Position numbers and translations under genes: made by a program. Below are positions 57,020 through 64,000 of a DNA stretch of 64,000 bases, piece after piece. The stretch's first letter is position 1; every line of letters begins with the position of its first letter. A model generated the notes under the pieces. It was not told the DNA's origin, ran no database searches, and saw only the letters and a program-made list of their open reading frames with translations. Source of the stretch: Siphonodentalium dalli (taxonomy: Eukaryota; Mollusca; Scaphopoda; Gadilida; Siphonodentaliidae); contig CP136064.1 of assembly GCA_032622095.1 (NCBI GenBank), positions 251,660,484 through 251,724,483 of the forward strand. Direction: 5' to 3'.

Positions 57020-58655
57020 AAAGAAAAGCTAGAGACAAAGTCTTCGGTGTGTCAAGAAAATACATAAGTTATTAAAGATAAATGGTCGTCATCGGTAATA
57101 TATAGGTAACAAGGAGCGTCTATCACCCCAAGGACAAAGATCCGGGAATTTTGCCGGCTGTTAGATGAGTATCTGCCATGTTGGATCACATTTATTCCCA
57201 ATGATAATCATTATGTTTCGTGAGTGAGCTACTTCCCAACATATATTTAGTCGATGATGAATGCATTTAATATGTTCAATGACATTCCATGCTTCAGCCG
57301 ACAACACACACGCTATTTGTTTCTAAATGTGGATAGCTTTGGATACATTATTATACAAACTAACAATGGGTCCGCCGCGACGATCCCGTTAGCTGGTGTG
57401 ACGTCAAATGGGTACTGTACGCCATTTTCAATAAATTCCCGGTAATAACAACGATCTAATATCGATAATATAGACAAATAAGTTTGAGTAGCATATGCAT
57501 TCTGTAAACGTTCAGGTTGATAGGTTTTCTTAAATTAAAGTTAATAATTTGATATCAATAACGTATTTCCGTGTACAAGACAATTAAATTAATAGACAGA
57601 TAGTGGACTGGGCAACGCGTGGCACACATGATCGTGTAAAAAAATATATTGATACCGGGCGGAAACTCAAGCCACTCACTGACAAGTGACTATACAATAA
57701 CTTAAATGAGTATATGGGACTAGAATGCATATAATATAACATTTATTTGATATATGTTCTTGGAAACTGTACAACAATTACACTCGACAACAACAATTTG
57801 TATTTTCGCATTCCGGCTAATCTGTCATTACTTCGTACTCAACAGACTTTCAAATAATGGAAATGTGGTTACCTTAACCCACAACAACATTTGAGTACAG
57901 TATCCCTTTAAGTTTGCACTTCACCGTCTGATGCCAAATTAGTCAGAATTTCCTAACCAATTTCCCACTTACAAGGCAAAATTTTGAAATATTTGTAATC
58001 ACCATAATCGCTTAGTATGGCTGAAGGTGTCACTCTGAAGGGTACACAGGTTTTGAAAGCTCGTTCTAAATGACGTTTAGTTTTCGTGTCTGCCATGATA
58101 TCTGAAAGAGAATTTGTTTTTATGTCCAATATAAATTAAAAGTAACTGGAAACAAACTGCCGATAGACGCCAGATATTCATGAACTGTGTTAGTGTTCCA
58201 AACCCTGTGTGCCCTTTAGTACATATTCAAACCATGTGTGCCCTGCAACACTATTTTTGGTGAGAGTGACCCCCCCAGCCTTAGTATGACACGGCCAACA
58301 ATATGCAACTGATGATGATCCTATCGAAAAATTCTGGAATCTGTTCAACTCATTGGGAATCGATTTCAAAGAATGTCTGATTCTACTTTTGGCATGAAAT
58401 AAAATCGGCTTTTTTGGGGGGTACGTGGTAAAACTCTTTTAAAATTTGCATTAAACCGCTCCATGATCCAGCTTCCATTTCAAAAATCATGTCATGAGAA
58501 CGAGGAGCAATCTGTCTGCGATAAATATGGACCTTGGCCATTATTATATTTAGTCTCTTCATTCTTGCAGACATCATCCCCTTCCCAAGTCATCCATACA
58601 TAAATTTATATTCCACCTTCATTATATGGGGAAATTATATGGCGTATTTTTGTAA
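57020..58655. other. Non-coding stretch
   Basis: No supported gene; short frames at 57254 and 58383-58577 lack supporting features. Confidence 0.4.
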
Positions 58656-58661
58656 AGCCAT

Positions 58662-59392
58662 TGTTACGCCGAGTTATGTAGTAACTGACGAGTTTTGTGG
58701 TATCTCACGAGTTATGTAGTAACAATCGACGAGTTTTGTGGTAGCTCACGAGTTTTGTAGTAAAATCGACGAGTTATGTAGTAATTTCAGGTTACGAGTT
58801 TTGTAGTAAAATATCGACGAGTTTTGTAGTAAAAAACAAGCAACAATTTTTAGTAGGTTTCAAATGCGCGTTTAATAAAATCTTATATAGTAAATGCAAT
58901 GTTTTTTGTGTAATTGTTTGTGTGGTGGACGTTAATGACAATGTAGCTCAACTTGATGTTGGTCCCTCGTCACTGCTGCGCCGTTTCTTATCAGATCTGA
59001 GCCAAACTTCGTACCTAGAAGTACTATGGCCATGTTATTAACTTGGACCTGGTCCCCATTACACCAGACGTCTCGTTATGACGTTAATGACGTTGTTACA
59101 CAAAAAAACATTGCATTTACTATATACGATTTTATTAAGTCCAAACCCGCCTTTGAAACTGACTAAAAATTGTTGCTACAAAACTCGACGAGTATTACTA
59201 CAAAACTCGTTAGCTTGTTTTTTTACTACAAAACTCGTCGATATTTTACTACAAAACTCGTAACCCAAATAACTACATAACTCGTCGATTTTACTACAAA
59301 ACTCGCGAGCTACCACAAAACTCGTCGATTGTTACTACATAACTCGTGAGCTACCACAAAACTCGTCAGTTACTACATAACTCGGCGTAACA
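58662..59392. mobile_element. 0.73-kb palindrome built of an ACGAGTTTTGTAGTA minisatellite
   Basis: Starts TGTTACGCCGAGTTATGTAG and ends with the inverse, CTACATAACTCGGCGTAACA, flanked by GCCAT on both sides (58657-58661, 59393-59397). The outer ~190 bases of each arm are 18-23 bp repeats of CGAGTTTTGTAGTAAAAT or CGAGTTATGTAGTAA, in mirrored order. The inner arms carry AGTAAATGCAATG and its inverse. The centre (about 58920-59095) is single copy. No ORF beyond repeat translation. Confidence 0.9.
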
Positions 59393-59399
59393 GCCATTA

Positions 59400-59905
59400 T
59401 TTTTTCAATATACCTAAGTTGGCAAACGGATAGGCTTTATAGTCCGTCAATCTGTCCTCCATTCTGACGTGTTATTTCCGGAGGGCTAGGTGTGGATTTC
59501 GCAGACACTGTCAGATGTGTCACATGGTCAGACGCCCACTTACCTATAATGGTTGACCTATAAACAAAATAAAAAATACTTGCACTGATATCCATCGCGA
59601 AAATTTACAAAAGCATCGATAGGTAACAGTGCGTCCATCGGGGACATATACAGCCCGTAGACAGGTAGTTCAAGTGTTTATGGATCTATCTCGATACCGG
59701 GCCAAATTCAAAGGTTACTATTATTTGGCTTATTTTGGAGCTCAAACCACCAAGTGACTTTAAGCTGACAACTAACTTGATTATGAGCACAATGTGACAT
59801 TAGTATACCTTCTTTACATGGGTATCTATTAAAACTAAATTATGACATAAGGTCTAATTTGCCAGATCCACCACCCACCAGATTTGAAAGAGCCCGAGAC
59901 CAACA
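59400..59905. other. Non-coding stretch
   Basis: Nothing supported. Confidence 0.4.
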
Positions 59906-59907
59906 TA

Positions 59908-60251
59908 TCCTCGAGCAAATACGCACATAATCGACCTATAATGTGAAATAGTTACATAATGTGATCATTTGATTATGATATAAGCAGATAATGGAGCAAT
60001 AGCCGTTATTTCTTATTTCTTGTGGCGCGGACCACAGTGAGAACACATGTTAAAGAGCGTATACAATTAAAAGTCGTGAGTTGGCTTATTTGTATCATTG
60101 TCCGCACATAATCTGCTTATAACGGTCTCATTATGAGTCTATAATGTGAATAAATCGTTCTCATTTTCAGCACATTATCGACCCATAATGAGGCGATTCT
60201 AATCCGATAATATACATGAGACAAGTTATATTATCAGCAGATAATGCGCGG
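59908..60251 (-). mobile_element. MITE-C copy 2 (inverted)
   Basis: The reverse complement is colinear with 30897-31225: CGCATTATCTGCT, ATAATATAACTTGT, the CGATTCTAAT inverse, TATACGCTCTTTAACATGTG, GGTCCGCGCCA, CCATTATCTGCTTAT and GATTATGTGCGTATTTGC in the same order. Confidence 0.75.
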
Positions 60252-60542
60252 TTTTTTGTTAGAACAGGCTGTAGAGACCATTCCCGGATATTGTATTCCC
60301 ATATTCACCATCCACGGACTGAAACATGTGGCCCAATGGGTAGCACGATCGACGAACAGGGAAGGAACTATACATATCCGAGTCATCACCGGACACATTT
60401 CGCACACTATACTACTGTTAAGAATTACGAATAGTGTACTCCGTCACTAGAATTTGTATTCTTTCTGTCAGTTATCGCTTTGTCATATCTTTGATTGCGA
60501 TTACGGTTTCGATAAGTCAAGCATGGATATAACGAAATAATT

Positions 60543-63114
60543 ATGTACACAACAAGCACGACAAACAGAACCAATAAATTAAATAAATTTCTAAAACCAC
60601 GATCTAAACCGATACCACCCCTTAATTATGGTATAGAATTTACTTCCAATCCCTACCAAAAAGCTGAAATACTCAACGATTTCTTTTGCAAAATCTCATC
60701 CTTGCCAGATTCGTCAAATGCAGAGTTACCAAATATGACATACAGAACTGAATCCAGATTTGAAAATATGATAATCACGAGCGAACAAGTATACTCCGCA
60801 CTAAAATAACTAAATATAGCAAAAGCCAGTGGCCCCGAGGATATCAGTCCAAGGATCTTAAAAGAATGTGCTAGCTCCATCGCAAATCCCTTGGAATATT
60901 TATTAAATGAATATATTGAGAATCACATTTCCCAGTTGAATGGAAACGCGCGAATATAACGCCCATTTTCAAAAAAGGTGATCCCTCTGAACCGAGTAAC
61001 TATCGTCCAGTCGCACTTCTCAGTTGTATTTCTAAAATCTTTGAGAAATGTATCTATAAAAGTCTCTCCACATACCTAAGGGATAATAATCTCCTCACTA
61101 ATTTGCAATCCGGATTCACTCCAAAAGATTCCACTGTATACCAATTAACTGAGATATACCAGTATATAATTTCAAATCTAGAAGAAGGAAAGGAAATCAG
61201 ATGCCTATTTTGTGATATTAGCAAAGCTTTCGACAAGGTTTGGCATAAAGGACTAATTTTCAAATTACAAAAATGTGGTGTAGAAGGGAATATTTTGACA
61301 TTATTGTCTAGCTACTTGAGTTAGAGGAGGCAAAGGGTATGCATTGAAGGAGTGCAATCATCATGGAAACCCGCCCTGGCAGGTGTCCATCAGGGGTATA
61401 TACTAGGCCCTCTTTTATTCCTAGTTTACATAAATGATATTGTGAATGACATCACATGTAATATAAAGCTCTTCGCCGACGACACATCAATTTATCTATC
61501 AATAGAAGATCCAGATTTAGCGGCTGATGTAATGAATTCTGACTTAGAAAATATTATGAGGTGGTCCAAACAGTGGAACGTCAAATTTAGTTCCCCTAAG
61601 ACAAAATCAATGATAATATCGCGAAAAGATAACAAACCTACACACAAACCTTTAATAATGGGCGACGAAGTAATAGAAACTGTGTCTAATTATAAACATC
61701 TAGGACTGACATTCAACAACAATGGTAACTGGAGCAATCATGTAACTGAAATTCAAAAGAGAGCAGCCAAAAAAGTGGCTTTGCTTGATAAGAAAAAATT
61801 TGTCCTAGACAGGAGAACCCTTGAAAGAATTTATTTTGTTTATATACGTCCTATTTTAGAATATGCTTCTCCTGTTTGGGACAATTGTACTAATGGCGAA
61901 AGCGACTTGCTCGAAAAAGTGCAATATGAGTCAGCGAGAATAGTAACTGGAGCAACAAAAAGCTGCAGTAATGAAAACCTCATAAAGGAAACTGGATGGG
62001 AAAAATTGTCAGAACGTCGGAAAATCTCCAAATTATGCCAATTCTACAAAATGTTCTATAAAATGACACCCTCATATCTATATACCTTAGTTCCGAGATC
62101 AACAGAGAATATGCACCGATATCCACTGAGAAAGCATCACCTAACTAACCCTTCTCGTGATACTGCGTCATACGAAAAGTCCTTTCTTCCCTCAGCCGTT
62201 GAGATGTGGAACACACTCCCAGACAATGTGCGGAAGTGTGAAACATTGTGTGACTTTAAGTCGGCACTAGGAAGCACGGATAATAACCGTAGAGAACCTT
62301 ATATTTACCACTATTACTATTACTCACGCCCAGCGCAAATACATCACTGCAGATTGCGACTTGGTTGTAGTTTTCTTAATAAAGACCTGTGTGAAAATTA
62401 TCTCAGATCAAGTCCTCATTGTGTGTGTGGAAGTGATGAAACGGCGAATCATTTCTTAATCCACTGCCCAGTATACAGTAGACTATGGAATCCTATTAGG
62501 GCCACTTGCTAATGGCGCTTTCGGCGCACTTTTTGTCGCTTTCGGCGCTTTCGGCGCGCGCCGAAACATACCCTAATGGCGCACTTTTTGTCGCTTCCGG
62601 CGCGCGCCATTAGGGAGTGGACCTAATAGTATGCCAAATGGCGCTTTCGGCGCGCGCCGAAAGCGACAAAAAGTGCGCCATTAGTAACGCGCCGAAAGCG
62701 ACAAAATGTGCGCCGTTACGGTGCACATTTTGTCGCTTTCGGCGCGCCGAAACATGCGCCAATATCGCACATTTTGTCGCTTTCGGCGCGCGCGCCGAAA
62801 GCGCCGAAAGCGACAAATAGTGCGCCGAAAGCGACAAACAGTGCGCCGTAACGGCGCATATTTTGTCGCTTTCGGCGCTTTCGGCGCGTTACTAATGGCG
62901 CACTTTTTGTCGAAAGCGCCGAAAGCGCCATTAGCAAGTGGCCCTAATAGGATTCCATAGTAGACAAAGAAACGAATGTTTTTCTGGTAGTTTGGAAAGA
63001 ACAACCATTGAGAGCGCACTGAACGGCACGATTTCAAATAGTCTGAGCGAAAATATTTTTACATTTAAAACAGTCCAGAAATTCATAATCATGACAGAAC
63101 GCTTTTCGAGCTAA
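60543..63114 (+). pseudogene. 5'-truncated CR1/Jockey-type LINE, broken and interrupted by a foldback element
   Basis: From 60543 the frame reads KPIPPLNYGIEF and AEILNDFFCKIS; after a stop (60807-60809) SGPEDISPRILKECA; and, in a frame shifted near 60928, NYRPVALLSCISKIFEK, FDISKAFDKVWHKGL-like, GPLLFLVYINDIV and the catalytic LFADDTSIYLS. Then come RPILEYASPVWDN, YPLRKHHLTNPSR, EMWNTLPDNV and a CVCGSDETANHFLIHCP tail. The order is that of a LINE ORF2 without its N-terminal endonuclease. A further stop is at 61322-61324. At 62482 the frame is cut by the element at 62483-62960 and resumes at 62965 with QRNECFSGSLER to VQKFIIMTERF and a stop at 63112-63114. Confidence 0.9.
62483..62960. mobile_element. 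GC-rich foldback element inserted in the LINE
   Basis: Starts CTATGGAATCCTATTAGGGC and ends with the inverse, GCCCTAATAGGATTCCATAG, flanked by TAGA on both sides (62479-62482, 62961-62964). The target duplication could be read as 4 to 6 bases. The TIR of about 40 bases runs on into mirrored runs of GGCGCTTTCGGCGCG and GCGCCGAAAGCGACAAA, so the interior is a dense set of nested palindromes, far richer in CpG than its surroundings. Proteins read here on any frame are low-complexity. Confidence 0.9.
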
Positions 63115-63815
63115 CATATATACAGATTATATGGCACTGCCCAATAATAATTACATTAAGTATATATCTAATATATGGAACCATTGAAATAGCTGATGAC
63201 CGACACGACAGGTGACACACAAATGTTGTATATATGCTTGTGTCTGTATTGCTCTTACGAACCCATTCTATGAAACCCATACTATAATATATTAGACATG
63301 GTGTAAACATTTAGTACATGAATAGACCAATGCATTACCTGTCTCCGACAACTCCACGACGGGACGCGACTCGAGTAATGCAAGCATAATATTGGTTGCT
63401 TTGTCGCACCATTTTATATTATGTCCACCGATGATAAGGTCACTTGTGGAGACGGCATATATAAGCCATATAGGCTTACAGCCGAATCCACTCCCATACA
63501 CAAGGAACATGGTAACATGAATTATCAATATATTATATTGTAACAAATTGTTATTGGGAATAAATATTATTAAACCAAAAAACAGAACCATATCACCTAA
63601 TTACTGCGAGTGGTAAGAAGTTTGAACAGCCCTATTTTCTCACAAACGAACTCGTAGTCGTTAATTATACGAAACTGTTTCTGGATCGTCCGAAAAATTA
63701 GATATTATATATTCGTATTTCTTATCAGTATTAGTTCATTACGAGAAAGGTGTCCAGTGTCACCTTGTACATCAGCTTCTGGATCAGTCTGATTGTCCAG
63801 ACTCTTCCCCCGAAC
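63115..63815. other. LINE 3' flank or intergenic
   Basis: May contain the LINE 3' UTR; no tail could be recognised. A 99-codon minus-strand frame at 63292-63591 has a hydrophobic start (MVLFFGLIIFIPNN) but no other support. Confidence 0.35.
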
Positions 63816-63816
63816 A

Positions 63817-63960
63817 CCCGCACATTATCTGCTTATAATATAACTTATTTTAGGTAGATACTCTGCTTAGAATCGCCTCATTTTGAGTCGATCATGTGCT
63901 GAACATGAGAGCGTTTTATTCATATTATCGACTCATAATGAGGCGATTCTAAGCAATTCA
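63817..63960 (+). mobile_element. MITE-C copy 3, partial
   Basis: CCCGCACATTATCTGCTTAT, ATAATATAACTTATTTTAGG, CTGCTTAGAATCGCCTCATT and GAGAGCGTTTTATTC match copy 1. After ATAATGAGGCGATTCTAAGC the match stops, so only the first ~145 bases are present. Confidence 0.75.
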
Positions 63961-64000
63961 ATTCAATTATTTATTCACTCAAATCGTCAAATATGACACA

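Noticed and set aside
62610-63037. Arg/Ala/Lys-rich frames
   Set aside because: They lie in the palindromic GC-rich foldback element.
1-64000. tRNA, rRNA or other canonical RNA genes
   Set aside because: No cloverleaf, A/B box pair or rRNA segment was recognised by eye; a covariance-model scan would be needed to exclude them.

Overview
This is a repeat-rich, AT-rich stretch of an animal nuclear genome. No prokaryotic or viral genome organisation is visible. Coding signal is sparse and split by introns. The mixture of hAT, piggyBac-like, Tc1/mariner-like and Helitron-like non-autonomous elements, CR1/Jockey-type LINE remnants, long minisatellites and a large uncharacterised protein family known from marine animals suggests a marine invertebrate, perhaps a lophotrochozoan. 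I cannot name the species.

The one gene I recognise with confidence is the 3' half of a DRAM-family gene (DRAM2-like, Frag1/DRAM/Sfk1 superfamily; lysosomal multi-pass membrane protein) on the + strand. It has three phase-compatible exons at 3286-3463, 4468-4553 and 6536-6766. Its introns hold a hAT MITE, a 530-bp TTAA MITE and a piggyBac-like MITE. Several single-exon candidates without identified products lie at 8689-8801 (-), 16685-16814 (+), 26339-26533 (+), 28957-29190 (-), 30265-30367 (-) and 51524-51787 (+).

Mobile DNA by family. MITE-A (~528 bp, TTAA flanks, ends with ACGGGCGGCGTT) has six near-full copies. MITE-B (TTAA + CCCTTTACCC ends, piggyBac-like) carries two long inverted hairpin modules; four full copies and two diverged ones are seen, and the same hairpin module also sits inside an element with entirely different ends at 50068-50528. 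MITE-C (~330 bp, rich in CATTATCTGCTTAT) occurs at 30897, 59908 and 63817. A palindromic TA-flanked MITE at 19089-19615 has a paralogous empty site at 32812. Three head-to-tail Helitron-like units lie at 36390-37898. LINE remnants lie at 32037-32400, 34055-34645, 55590-55995 and 60543-63114; the last is interrupted by a GC-rich foldback element whose removal restores the reading frame.

Central block, 38.4-48.2 kb: two related ~65-bp satellite arrays (38470-39310, 47545-48165) and two stretches of degenerate CATGGACC-rich repeats flank long inverted repeats (41286-41530, 45950-46195). Between these lies a 3.1-kb minus-strand pseudogene of a large uncharacterised animal protein family. The arrangement suggests a long-TIR mobile element that carried this gene.

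Right part: a 2.3-kb imperfect palindrome (52454-54745), a very homogeneous 71-bp satellite (12 copies, 56159-57010) and a 0.73-kb palindrome built of an 18-20 bp minisatellite (58662-59392). The rest is non-coding intergenic or intronic sequence with degenerate repeats.
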